Assembly (NCBI RefSeq): GCF_900091705.1
Contig: NZ_LT594784.1
Location: 62,001 to 126,000, forward strand
Length of the DNA: 64,000 nt
Direction: 5' to 3'
DNA from: Clostridium mediterraneense
GTDB taxonomy: Bacteria > Bacillota > Clostridia > Clostridiales > Clostridiaceae
Positions 16,487-25,247 of this stretch are shown one piece after another. A program made the translations under genes and the position numbers. The first letter of the stretch is position 1. Each line of letters opens with the position of its first letter. The notes beneath the pieces were generated by a model. That model was not told the origin of the DNA. It ran no database searches and saw only the letters and a program-made list of their open reading frames with translations.

Positions 16487-17545
16487 TTATACAAAAATCT
16501 TTTGACCTTCTTTAGAATACCTACTCATAACATCTCCATTTTGTAGAACATAATAATCTAAATCTACTATTCCCTGTTTTGATGAGTATTGTCCTCTGAC
16601 CCAGTAAAATTTTATTCCATCATTACCAATCAATAAAGGATTATGTACATTACACATAACACTCCAAGTAATTTTCTTAGAATTGATAGATGTTCCTATT
16701 TTCTTTCTTACTAAGGCTATTGCTTCTTTAGCATTTTTAACAACTATTTGAGAATTTTTTGCTGAATTATTACTCTTTACTTTATCACTACTATTTACTT
16801 TACTAGGGTTAGTAGTAACTTTAGAAGAATTTGAGTTTTGAGCTTTATTAATACTTCCTCCTGATACACTACTTACCTTACTAGAACTATTTCCTATAAC
16901 ATCATTATTAGACTTATTTATTTTATTTGTATCTCCACTAGTATTTGTATTATTTGATTCATTAAGATTTATTCCAATATATTCTTGATAAATATAACGC
17001 ACAGTTCCATCACAACTTATCTTATACCACTGTCCTTGTTTTCCAAGAATATTAATCTTTGTATTGTTGGTTAGCTTATTAAGTATATTTGAGTCCATTG
17101 TAGCATTAGCTCTTAAATTAACTCTGCTACTGACATTAATGATATATCCTTGCTTATTAACTATGCTATAAGGATCATTAATCCCACTAGTTATTATTTG
17201 AAGATTATGAGCTGATATATAACCTACTGCCCCTGTTTCTTGTACTTTTACTTTATAAAAATTATCTCCTGAACTTTGTATTGTAAGCATTTCTCCAACT
17301 GAAATATAACTTGTTATATTTGAATTTCCACTAGCACTTGAATATAAAACAAGTGGACTATTATCTGTATTTACTACAACTGCTCTTTCTCCTACTAAAC
17401 TTGATGGAGAAGCAAGTAAAACTTTATTTACTACCTTTGTATTATCATTAGTTATTTTTGTATTATTAATAGAACTTGTCCCTATCACAACTCCTGATAT
17501 CATTAAAGTTCCCATAATAATACCTGTTATCTTTTGTTTTAACAT
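16487..17545 (-). CDS. secreted tandem-SH3 protein, variable C-terminus A
   Basis: A 352-aa protein: signal peptide (about 1-25), two bacterial SH3 domains (about 50-112 and 125-188, with GYISAHN, VNLRANA, WYKISCDG and YIYQEYIG), a Ser/Asn/Lys linker (190-265), then a unique 80-residue domain beginning NAKEAIALVRKKIGT and containing 'KFYWVRGQYSS'. That last domain looks like the PepSY/YcdB-type short repeats found in clostridial secreted proteins (tentative). Secreted SH3 proteins usually bind peptidoglycan. The gene is 70 bases behind 17616, without its own promoter element. Confidence 0.78.
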   Translation of the reverse strand: MLKQKITGIIMGTLMISGVVIGTSSINNTKITNDNTKVVNKVLLASPSSLVGERAVVVNTDNSPLVLYSSASGNSNITSYISVGEMLTIQSSGDNFYKVKVQETGAVGYISAHNLQIITSGINDPYSIVNKQGYIINVSSRVNLRANATMDSNILNKLTNNTKINILGKQGQWYKISCDGTVRYIYQEYIGINLNESNNTNTSGDTNKINKSNNDVIGNSSSKVSSVSGGSINKAQNSNSSKVTTNPSKVNSSDKVKSNNSAKNSQIVVKNAKEAIALVRKKIGTSINSKKITWSVMCNVHNPLLIGNDGIKFYWVRGQYSSKQGIVDLDYYVLQNGDVMSRYSKEGQKIFV

Positions 17546-17615
17546 ATTAAGATCTCCTTTTATAAAAAATAATTATATATAAAACTTAAATTTTTGATTT
17601 ATATAATATTAGATT

Positions 17616-18779
17616 TTATCCACGTGCATTACCAGTATTAGCAGCAACTATCCAGAAAACATTATTTCCTGATTCTTTAGTATATACTTTATATACATTA
17701 GGACTACCAGTTACCAATACTATCTTTGTAATATCACTTGGCTTTGCATAATTATCTTGTTCTAACATGTTGATTATAAGAGTCTTAGCTTCTGATAATG
17801 TAAATGGAATATTATTTATTGTAATATCATTTAATTTTTGTGTTGCTTTAATAAATTCATTCGCAGTAATATTTTTAGATAATGCTGCTTCTCCATTTGC
17901 TTCAATAAATGCTTGTATTATTGTTTTATTACTTACTTTATTAAGCCATGGACTTGCCCACTGAGTTCCTCTATCAGTTGGTATATAATCATTATTATAT
18001 TGTCCTTTTAATATCCAAGATCTTAAAAATTGACTTAATTCACTACTTGATATAGATTTACCTGTTGTATTAGTTACTACTACTGTATTTAATGAATAAG
18101 CCTGTGGAACACTATATTTTATAGTTCCTGAATTTTGTTTATTCTTTATATTAGATGATACCTTTGAAGTATCTGAAGTATTTGTTAATTTACTTGTATT
18201 ATTAATATCTAAATTAGTATTAGTTAATCCAACATACTCCTGATAAATATAACCTATAGTTCCATTACAATTTACTTTGTACCACTGTCCTTGTTTTCCA
18301 AGTACATTAATTTTAGTATTATTACTTAATTTAGTAAGTATATTTGAACTCATAGTAGCATTAGCCCTTAAATTTACTCTGCTGCTTACATTGATAATAT
18401 AACCATCTTTATTAACTGCACTATAAGGATCATTAACTCCACTAGTTATTATCTGAAGATTATGAGCTGAAATATAGCCTACTGCTCCTGTTTCTTGTAC
18501 TTTAACCTTATAGAAATTATCTCCTGAACTTTGTATTGTAAGCATTTCTCCAACTGAAATATAACTTGTTATATTTGAATTTCCACTAGCATTTGAATAA
18601 AGAACTAGTGGACTATTATCTGTATTTACTACAACTGCTCTTTCACCTACTAAACTTGATGGAGAAGCAAGTAAAACTTTATTTACTACTTTTGTATTAT
18701 TAATAGAACTTGCTCCTATCATAATTCCTGATAGCACTAAAGTTCCCATAATAATGCTTATTATCTTATGTTTTAACAT
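17616..18779 (-). CDS. secreted tandem-SH3 protein, variable C-terminus B
   Basis: A 387-aa paralogue: leader, two SH3 domains (about 38-100 and 113-175), a short linker and a C-terminal domain of about 155 residues (SSELSQFLRSWILKGQ ... VFWIVAANTGNARG) that is mostly helical and has no match elsewhere in the window. Start and RBS are as in the other family members (aaagggagattt before the ATG). It is first in the operon with 16487 and 15867 and carries the conserved TTTGGAA-N30-TGGTAAATTG promoter element upstream. Confidence 0.78.
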   Translation of the reverse strand: MLKHKIISIIMGTLVLSGIMIGASSINNTKVVNKVLLASPSSLVGERAVVVNTDNSPLVLYSNASGNSNITSYISVGEMLTIQSSGDNFYKVKVQETGAVGYISAHNLQIITSGVNDPYSAVNKDGYIINVSSRVNLRANATMSSNILTKLSNNTKINVLGKQGQWYKVNCNGTIGYIYQEYVGLTNTNLDINNTSKLTNTSDTSKVSSNIKNKQNSGTIKYSVPQAYSLNTVVVTNTTGKSISSSELSQFLRSWILKGQYNNDYIPTDRGTQWASPWLNKVSNKTIIQAFIEANGEAALSKNITANEFIKATQKLNDITINNIPFTLSEAKTLIINMLEQDNYAKPSDITKIVLVTGSPNVYKVYTKESGNNVFWIVAANTGNARG

Positions 18780-18846
18780 ATTGAAATCTCCCTTTTATAA
18801 AAAATAATTATATATAAATAAAACTTAATATTTCTTTTTCTAATTC

Positions 18847-18890
18847 CAATTTACCACTTTAAAAACTATAAAAATGGTCAAAATTTTTCC
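18847..18890 (-). promoter_or_regulatory. conserved SH3-family promoter element (copy 1)
   Basis: On the minus strand GGAA, exactly 30 bases, TGGTAAATTG. One base differs from the TGATAAATTG form of the other copies. TTTTGAC lies 5 bases after GGAA. Confidence 0.7.
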
Positions 18891-19033
18891 AAATTAAATT
18901 TTATTTTATAAATTAAGGAAACAAATTATTATCTATTTATTTCAAAAATTTTACTAATTAAAGACATATTTTAAATTTTCTATAATTAAGCTTCTTATTT
19001 AATATTTATAAAGATAAATTCTCAATAAAATTT

Positions 19034-19067
19034 AAAGCCCATATTAAATTTCTTTAATATGGGCTTT
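19034..19067 (-). terminator. terminator after the 19083 gene
   Basis: AAAGCCCATATTAAA, short loop, TTTAATATGGGCTTT: 15-bp perfect stem. Confidence 0.88.
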
Positions 19068-19082
19068 AAGTTATTAGTTATT

Positions 19083-20297
19083 TTATATTTGAAGATAATC
19101 TGTCCATGAAGGATTAGGTAGTCCTAATGTATATGCTTCTCTATTTTCTACTGCTTTATTAAATTTCTCTTTATTAGCTAACTTAAAATCAGTTGTTATA
19201 CATCCATTATATCCAGAGGTATATGGTGCTTTAATTAGATTACTTAATGTAACAACATGAAATTCATATAAAAATTTATTATTCCAAAATACACCTGGGT
19301 GTACATTAACATCTAAGCTTGTATTACCAGCTGAAATAACTAATTTATCTGGACCATACTTTGAAAGTAATTTTTGCTTTTCTTCTTGAGTTCCATTATA
19401 TATAATATTATATTGCTCTTTAGATGGAATAAATACACCAGTATTTTTAATCTTATCCTTTACTAGTGAATAAATTTTTTCATTTAAAATATTTTCATTT
19501 ACACTATAATTATTTGCTTCTTTACTTAAAGCAAAATAATATTTCCCATTTTGTATATCAGCATTAGTTATAACTTTCTGATCTATATTACTTATAGAAT
19601 TAACTTTAGAACCCTTAGTTACATTATTTGTCTTACCACTATTAGATTTATATATATTACTTACTTTAGATATATTAGAATTATTGTTTTTTCCTCTACT
19701 CTCTAAAGTCACTTTATTACTAATTCCAACATATTCTTGATAAATATAACCTACAGTTCCATTACAATTTACTTTATACCACTGACCTTGCTTCCCAAGT
19801 ACATTAATCCTTGTATTATTACTTAACTTAGCAAGTATATTTGAACTCATTGTAGCATTAGCTCTTAAATTTACTCTGCTACTTACATTAATAATATAAC
19901 CCTCTTTATTAACAGTACTATAAGTATCATTGACTCCACTAGTTATTATTTGTATATTATGAGCTGAGATATATCCTACTGCTCCTGTTTCTTGAACTTT
20001 AACTTTATAAAAGTTATCTCCTGTGCTTTCTATTGTAAGCATTTCCCCAACTGAAATATAACTTGTTATATTTGAACTAGAACTAGCATTTGAATAAAGA
20101 ACTAGTGGACTATTATCTGTATTTACAACAACTGCCCTTTCTCCCACTAAACTTGATGATGCAGCAAGTAAAACTTTATTTATTACCTTTGTATTATCAT
20201 TAGTTATTTTCACATTATATATAGCAACTCCACTTAACACTACTCCTGATAGCATTAAAGCTCCCATAATAATGCTTGTTATCTTATGTTTTAGCAT
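19083..20297 (-). CDS. secreted tandem-SH3 protein with a domain shared with the 8916 protein
   Basis: A 404-aa paralogue with leader, two SH3 domains (about 50-112, 125-188), a Lys/Asn/Ser linker and a C-terminal domain of about 155 residues. That domain (ALSKEANNYSVNENILNEKI ... PSWTDYLQI) is homologous to the C-terminal domain of the Asn/Ser-rich protein at 8916: shared KEQ-NII-G--E-K-KL, then FLYEFHVVTLSNL versus FYYAFAMTTLSNL. The domain has therefore been moved between two different secreted scaffolds. Own promoter element at 20358 and own terminator. Confidence 0.8.
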   Translation of the reverse strand: MLKHKITSIIMGALMLSGVVLSGVAIYNVKITNDNTKVINKVLLAASSSLVGERAVVVNTDNSPLVLYSNASSSSNITSYISVGEMLTIESTGDNFYKVKVQETGAVGYISAHNIQIITSGVNDTYSTVNKEGYIINVSSRVNLRANATMSSNILAKLSNNTRINVLGKQGQWYKVNCNGTVGYIYQEYVGISNKVTLESRGKNNNSNISKVSNIYKSNSGKTNNVTKGSKVNSISNIDQKVITNADIQNGKYYFALSKEANNYSVNENILNEKIYSLVKDKIKNTGVFIPSKEQYNIIYNGTQEEKQKLLSKYGPDKLVISAGNTSLDVNVHPGVFWNNKFLYEFHVVTLSNLIKAPYTSGYNGCITTDFKLANKEKFNKAVENREAYTLGLPNPSWTDYLQI

Positions 20298-20357
20298 ATT
20301 AAAGTCTCCTTTTATAAAAAATAATTGTATAAATAAAACTTAATATTTCTTTAATTC

Positions 20358-20401
20358 CAATTTATCACTTTAAAAACTGTAAAAATGGTCAAAACTTTTC
20401 C
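20358..20401 (-). promoter_or_regulatory. conserved SH3-family promoter element (copy 2)
   Basis: GGAA-N30-TGATAAATTG on the minus strand, 60 bases upstream of the 19083-20297 gene start; followed by GAATTAAAGAAATATTA. Confidence 0.72.
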
Positions 20402-20504
20402 AAATTAAATTTTATTTTATAAATTAAGGAAACAAATTTATTTTATATATTTCAAAATTTAAACTAAATAAATACATTATAATTCCACTTTTTATATAAA
20501 TAAA

Positions 20505-20530
20505 AAAGTGCCAACCTCAGTCGACACTTT
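20505..20530 (-). terminator. terminator after the 20550 gene
   Basis: AAAGTGTCGAC, loop TGAG, GTTGGCACTTT then T run on the minus strand; 11 bp with two G-T pairs. Confidence 0.78.
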
Positions 20531-20549
20531 AGATAAAGTCAATTAAATA

Positions 20550-21620
20550 TTATTTTGTAAATTGAACAAATACACCACCTACATTCATAACTAAGGTATC
20601 TGGTGATGTTATATAAATTGTTTGCATTGCTCTATTCTTTATTGCATAAACTACATAGTCATTTACACCGATTTGTTTTAAAGATGCATCATTATTATTT
20701 TGTTCAAATGTTGATTGATATACTTTAGATATTGTAGAGTCTGCTGTTTTATATTTATATCCATTAAATGATATCTCATTTGAATTTATCACTAAATTAG
20801 AATGTATATCTGATAAAGTTAAACCTGTATTAACTGGTTGATAACCAGTTATCTTAGTTGCTTTCCAAGTTCCATAAAATGATGATAGTTTATTTGAACT
20901 TTCTTTTTGAACCTGTTTATTTGAAACTTTTGAAGGACTATTTACACTATTTACATTCTTTGCTTGTATACCTGATTTTGAGCTATCTTGTTTAACTTGA
21001 TTATTAGATGTATCCTTATTTGAATTACTAATTACTTGATTTGTTAGCCCAATATATTCTTGATAAATATAACCTACAGTCCCATTACAATTTACTTTGT
21101 ACCATTGTCCTTGTTTTCCAAGTACATTAATTTTTGTATTATTACTTAATTTAGCAAGTACATTTGAACTCATTGTAGCATTAGCTCTTAGATTAACTCT
21201 GCTACTTACATTAATGATATAACCCTTTTTATTAACAGCATTATAAGCATCATTAACTCCACTAGTTATTATTTGTAAATTATGAGCTGAGATATAGCCT
21301 ACTGCTCCTGTTTCTTGTACTTTAACTTTATAAAAGTCATTTCCTGAAATTTGTATTGTAAGCATTTCTCCAACTGAAATATAACTTGTTATATTTGAAT
21401 CTGCACTAGCATTTGAATAAAGAACTAATGGACTGTTGTCTGTATTTACAACAACTGCTCTTTCTCCTACTGTACTTGATGGTGCAGCAAGTAAAACTTT
21501 ATTTACTGCCTTTGTATTATCATTAGTTGTTTTTACATTATGTATAGCAGATCCTCCTAATACTACCCCTAATAGCATTAAAGTCCCCATAATAATACTT
21601 GTTATCTTATGTTTTAACAT
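20550..21620 (-). CDS. secreted tandem-SH3 protein with a GTW lipocalin-like C-terminus
   Basis: A 356-aa paralogue: leader MLKHKITSIIMGTLMLLGVV, SH3 domains at about 50-112 and 125-188, linker 190-245, then a 110-residue beta-rich domain opening FYGTWKATKITG and with 'NEISFNGYKY'. The same FGTW ... SFNG pattern occurs in the C-terminal domain of the 62174 surface protein and its pseudogene, so this is a second reused module. The GTW start and strand spacing resemble lipocalin-like fold families. It has its own promoter element and terminator. Confidence 0.8.
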   Translation of the reverse strand: MLKHKITSIIMGTLMLLGVVLGGSAIHNVKTTNDNTKAVNKVLLAAPSSTVGERAVVVNTDNSPLVLYSNASADSNITSYISVGEMLTIQISGNDFYKVKVQETGAVGYISAHNLQIITSGVNDAYNAVNKKGYIINVSSRVNLRANATMSSNVLAKLSNNTKINVLGKQGQWYKVNCNGTVGYIYQEYIGLTNQVISNSNKDTSNNQVKQDSSKSGIQAKNVNSVNSPSKVSNKQVQKESSNKLSSFYGTWKATKITGYQPVNTGLTLSDIHSNLVINSNEISFNGYKYKTADSTISKVYQSTFEQNNNDASLKQIGVNDYVVYAIKNRAMQTIYITSPDTLVMNVGGVFVQFTK

Positions 21621-21688
21621 ATTAAAATCCCCTTTTTAAATATAAACATTTTACTAAAAATATAATTTAATAATTTTCTCTTTAATTC

Positions 21689-21732
21689 CAATTTATCACT
21701 TTAATAAATATAAAAAGAGTCAAAACATTTCC
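21689..21732 (-). promoter_or_regulatory. conserved SH3-family promoter element (copy 3)
   Basis: GGAA-N30-TGATAAATTG on the minus strand upstream of the 20550-21620 gene. The 30-base interval differs in sequence from the other copies but not in length. Confidence 0.72.
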
Positions 21733-21834
21733 AAATAAAATTTTATTTTATAAATTAAGGAAACAAATTGGTTTTATACATTACAAAATTTAGACTAAAT
21801 AAATACATCATAAATCTAATTTTTATATAAATAA

Positions 21835-21865
21835 AAAGGAACTATCTCTAATAGATAATTCCTTT
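21835..21865. terminator. intrinsic terminator downstream of the 22156 gene
   Basis: 13-bp stem AAAGGAACTATCT / AGATAATTCCTTT with one mismatch. Nearly the same hairpin recurs at 25203, downstream of the lysin gene, in a duplicated intergenic block. Confidence 0.75.
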
Positions 21866-22155
21866 ATGTAGATATTTTATAATATAAAATACTAAAAGAG
21901 ACTATAGTAGTAGTCTCTTTCTTAAATATATTTATTTTCTATCCTATGCTTGTTTAAGTGAAAATAGTTCTTTTCTCTTTCTAACATTGAAATATAGTTT
22001 TATTGCTACCTTATTAAATTTATTAGCAGTTATATTATTCTTAATTTAATATCATCCCCATAGTATATCCTGCTAAAACTAAAATAATAGTTATATACTA
22101 TGGAGCATGATATTTTTTATTTATTATAAAAGTAAAATTTAAAATAAATAATTTC

Positions 22156-23295
22156 TTAATTTAATGTTTCATTAGATTGAATAAAACCAACTTCTTTATC
22201 AAATCTAACTTTATAATATGTTGTGGTTATTTGTGAACCTGGCACAGCTCCTTTTATAGTATCTATAACATATAACTGTTCTTTTTTATGTGAAATAGTT
22301 TTAATTATTGCCCCTGCACCATTAGGCATATTCTGAATAGCAACTGTTCTATTAGGATTTGTATAAACCTTCTTATAATAAGTTTCATTTTGTGCTATAT
22401 AACCTATTTGTCCATTTTGTGTTTCTACTTTATACCATGTAGGATATGGATTTTGAGCTCCAGGATCTGAGCCTTTTACTTTTTCTAATACTTTTAAAGG
22501 AATTGATTTATATTTAATAACCTGTATATCTGAACTACTTGGAGTTGCCATACTTTGTACAAATGTTATCATAGTTGGATCTGTATATACAGTATTTTCT
22601 ATAACATTACTATTTGATGAAGTATTTTTCTTATTACTTATATTTGATGAAGTATTCTTCTCATTACCTGTATTTAATTTTACATTTTTACTTGGAATAT
22701 TAGTTATAGAATTATTTGTTAAGCCGATATATTCTTGATAAATATAACCTACAGTACCATTACAATTTACTTTATACCATTGCCCTTGTTTTCCAAGTAC
22801 ATTAAGCTTTGTATTATTAGTTAATTTAGCAAGTACATTTGAACTCATTGTAGCATTTGCTCTTAAATTAACTCTGCTGCTTACATTAATAATATATCCT
22901 TTTTTATTAACTGCATTATAAGCATCATTAACTCCACTAGTTATTATTTGTAAATTATGAGCTGAAATATAACCTACTGCTCCTGTTTCTTGTACTTTAA
23001 CTTTATAGAAATTATCACCTGAATCTTCTATTGTAAGCATTTCTCCAACTGAAATATAACTTGTTATATTTGAACTTTCACTAGCTTTTGAATATAAAAC
23101 AAGAGAACTATTATCTGTATTTACAACTACGGCTCTTTCACCTACTAAACTTGAAGGTGCAGCAAGTAAAACTTTGTTTACTACTTTTGTATTATCATTA
23201 GTTATTTTTGTATTATGTATAGCAGCTCCACCTAATACTATACCTGATAGCATTAAAGCTCCCATAATAATGCTTGTTATCTTATGTTTTAACAT
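22156..23295 (-). CDS. secreted protein with two family SH3 domains plus two divergent SH3-like repeats
   Basis: A 379-aa paralogue. After leader, SH3 pair (about 50-112, 125-188) and Ser/Asn linker (190-235) come two related repeats of about 65 residues: 'IPLKVLEKVKGSDPGAQ ... WYKVETQNGQIGYIAQNETYY' and 'EQLYVIDTIKGAVPGSQ ... YYKVRFDKEVGFIQSNETLN'. Both have the VL-x-x-xKG-P-G-Q ... YKV ... GYI-x-x-NET pattern of SH3 repeats, so this protein is SH3 throughout. It is likely a cell-wall binding protein. Own promoter element at 23363. Confidence 0.8.
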   Translation of the reverse strand: MLKHKITSIIMGALMLSGIVLGGAAIHNTKITNDNTKVVNKVLLAAPSSLVGERAVVVNTDNSSLVLYSKASESSNITSYISVGEMLTIEDSGDNFYKVKVQETGAVGYISAHNLQIITSGVNDAYNAVNKKGYIINVSSRVNLRANATMSSNVLAKLTNNTKLNVLGKQGQWYKVNCNGTVGYIYQEYIGLTNNSITNIPSKNVKLNTGNEKNTSSNISNKKNTSSNSNVIENTVYTDPTMITFVQSMATPSSSDIQVIKYKSIPLKVLEKVKGSDPGAQNPYPTWYKVETQNGQIGYIAQNETYYKKVYTNPNRTVAIQNMPNGAGAIIKTISHKKEQLYVIDTIKGAVPGSQITTTYYKVRFDKEVGFIQSNETLN

Positions 23296-23929
23296 ATTAA
23301 AATCCCCTTTTTAACTATATACATTTTACTAAAAATACAATTCAATAATTTTTCTTTAAGTCCAATTTATCACTTTAGAAACTTTAAAAATGGTCAAAAC
23401 TTTTCCAAATTAAATTTTATTTTATAAATTAAGGAAACAAATTTATTTTATATATTTTAAAATTTAAACTAAATAAATACATTATAAATCCACTTTTTAG
23501 ATAAATCTAGCTAAAGTAAACTTAATTTTTAATATTTGTTATTTAATAAATAAATTATAATAAAAAAAGATGACTTAGCCTAAATAGTATTATCATCTTT
23601 TAAATCTATTTTATATTATTAATTTTCCACGCTAGTATCTACATCTATATATGAGTGATAAATTTATTTTCTATTACTAGCATATATAAGATAAACTACT
23701 TTTTATTATACTAGTCTAAGATCTACATTTATATTTCCATAATATCTATTTAGCTAGTTTATTAGTATTAATGAACTAGCTTGTATCATATTATCTATCA
23801 TTTCAAATATAGTATTATTAGTCTATCCTGTATTTTTTAAATAACTATAAACCTTAAAAGCTACCTTATATTAAAATTTATAAAATCCATAATACTAATG
23901 ATTTACCGTTTCAATCACATATTAATTTT
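23296..23929. other. intergenic region upstream of an SH3 gene
   Basis: Besides the promoter element at 23363-23406, it contains a weak minus-strand terminator (AAGATGA ... TCATCTTTTTT) near 23563-23602 and a 12-bp hairpin AGCTAGTTTATT / AATGAACTAGCT near 23751-23781. No open frame with an RBS is seen; much of it looks like decayed spacer. Confidence 0.5.
23363..23406 (-). promoter_or_regulatory. conserved SH3-family promoter element (copy 4)
   Basis: GGAA-N30-TGATAAATTG on the minus strand; interval contains TTTTGACCATTTTTAAAG. Confidence 0.72.
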
Positions 23930-24991
23930 TTAGCTATATTTCTGAATAGATACAACATAATACCCATTTCCTGTGGTAGACCATTCTCTTTGAGGAATAT
24001 TTATCTTACCTGAAACCTTTTTGGAAGAATAATAACTATTAATCTTAATATTACTATAACTTGGTCCATTAATATCAAAAGTATCTTTTAATGAAGTCTT
24101 AGTTACATATTGATTAATTATAGCTTGGGCAGTTTGATAAAATAATGATGAACTCCCTAAATCTTTTGTTGGTATATGTTGAGATGCATCATAATTTTTA
24201 AAATATTGAACCATCTGCTTTATAACAGTATTTTGAATATTTCCTAAATTCATAACTATATTATTAGTGCTTGAACTGTTATTTTTATTAGTTATTTTAG
24301 ATACTGAAGATGATGAATCTGATTTATTATTAGCTAAAGTTTTTGTTTTTATAGTTATATGTGATGAAGTATTTGTAGATTTACTCTTATCACTATTTTT
24401 TAGATCAGCATTAGTTAAGCCGATATATTCTTGATAAATATACCCTATAGTTCCATTACAATTTACTTTATACCATTGTCCTTGCTTTCCAAGTACATTA
24501 AGCTTTGTATTATTAGTTAATTTAGCAAGTATATTTGAACTCATTGTAGCATTAGCTCTTAAATTAACTCTACTGCTTACATTAATAATATATCCTTGTT
24601 TATTAACTGCATTATAAACATCATCAACTCCACTAGTTATTATTTGTAGATTATGAGCTGAAATATAGCCTACTGCCCCTGTTTCTTGTACTTTAACTTT
24701 ATAGAAGTTATTTCCTGCACTTTGTATTGTAAGCATTTCTCCAACTGATATATAACTTGTTATAGTTGAGTTTGCACTAGCATTTGAATAAAGAACAAGT
24801 GGACTATTATCTGTATTTACAACTACGGCTCTTTCACCTATTAAACTTGAAGGTGCAGCAAGTAAAACTTTGTTTACTACTTTTGTATTATCATTAGTTA
24901 TTTTTGTATTATTTATAGCAGCTCCAGCCAATACTACTCCTGATAGCATTAAAGCTCCCATAATAATGCTTGTTATCTTATGTTTTAGCAT
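23930..24991 (-). CDS. secreted tandem-SH3 protein, variable C-terminus C
   Basis: A 353-aa paralogue with leader, two SH3 domains (about 50-112, 125-188), a Ser/Lys linker to about 240 and a unique C-terminal domain of about 110 residues (LGNIQNTVIKQMVQYFKNYD ... GNGYYVVSIQKYS): two helices followed by beta strands. No known family is recognised. Start and RBS (aaaaaggggatttt) are identical to the paralogue at 22156, and the 120 bases upstream are nearly the same, indicating a recent duplication. Confidence 0.78.
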   Translation of the reverse strand: MLKHKITSIIMGALMLSGVVLAGAAINNTKITNDNTKVVNKVLLAAPSSLIGERAVVVNTDNSPLVLYSNASANSTITSYISVGEMLTIQSAGNNFYKVKVQETGAVGYISAHNLQIITSGVDDVYNAVNKQGYIINVSSRVNLRANATMSSNILAKLTNNTKLNVLGKQGQWYKVNCNGTIGYIYQEYIGLTNADLKNSDKSKSTNTSSHITIKTKTLANNKSDSSSSVSKITNKNNSSSTNNIVMNLGNIQNTVIKQMVQYFKNYDASQHIPTKDLGSSSLFYQTAQAIINQYVTKTSLKDTFDINGPSYSNIKINSYYSSKKVSGKINIPQREWSTTGNGYYVVSIQKYS

Positions 24992-25058
24992 ATTAAAATC
25001 CCCTTTTTAACTATATACATTTTACTAAAAATACAATTCAATAATTTTTCTTTAAGTC

Positions 25059-25102
25059 CAATTTATCACTTTAGAAACTTTAAAAATAGTCAAAACTTTT
25101 CC
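25059..25102 (-). promoter_or_regulatory. conserved SH3-family promoter element (copy 5)
   Basis: GGAA-N30-TGATAAATTG on the minus strand, upstream of the 23930-24991 gene, embedded in a block almost identical to that before 22156-23295. Confidence 0.72.
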
Positions 25103-25202
25103 AAATTAAATTTTATTTTATAAATTAAGGAAACAAATTTATTTTATATATTTCAAAATTTAGACTAAATAAATACATCATAAATCTAATTTTTATATAA
25201 AT

Positions 25203-25235
25203 AAAAAGGAACTATCTATATAGATAATTCCTTTT
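25203..25235. terminator. terminator after the lysin gene
   Basis: AAAGGAACTATCT / AGATAATTCCTTT with a 4-6 base loop and T tract; lies 13 bases beyond the stop codon of the lysin on the minus strand. Confidence 0.85.
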
Positions 25236-25247
25236 TTATTTTTAAAG

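Larger units (their letters stand above)
21621..22155. other. intergenic region with terminators and an inverted repeat
   Basis: A terminator hairpin (AAAGGAACTATCT / AGATAATTCCTTT) lies at 21835-21865 and a second small one (AAGAGACTA / TAGTCTCTT) at 21893-21922. A 10-bp perfect inverted repeat CCATAGTATA / TATACTATGG is at 22058-22067 and 22094-22103. On the minus strand between them are pieces that read like a broken small membrane protein (TIILVLAGYTMGMIL, then in another frame KVAIKLYFNVRKRKELFSL). No intact gene is seen. Confidence 0.55.
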
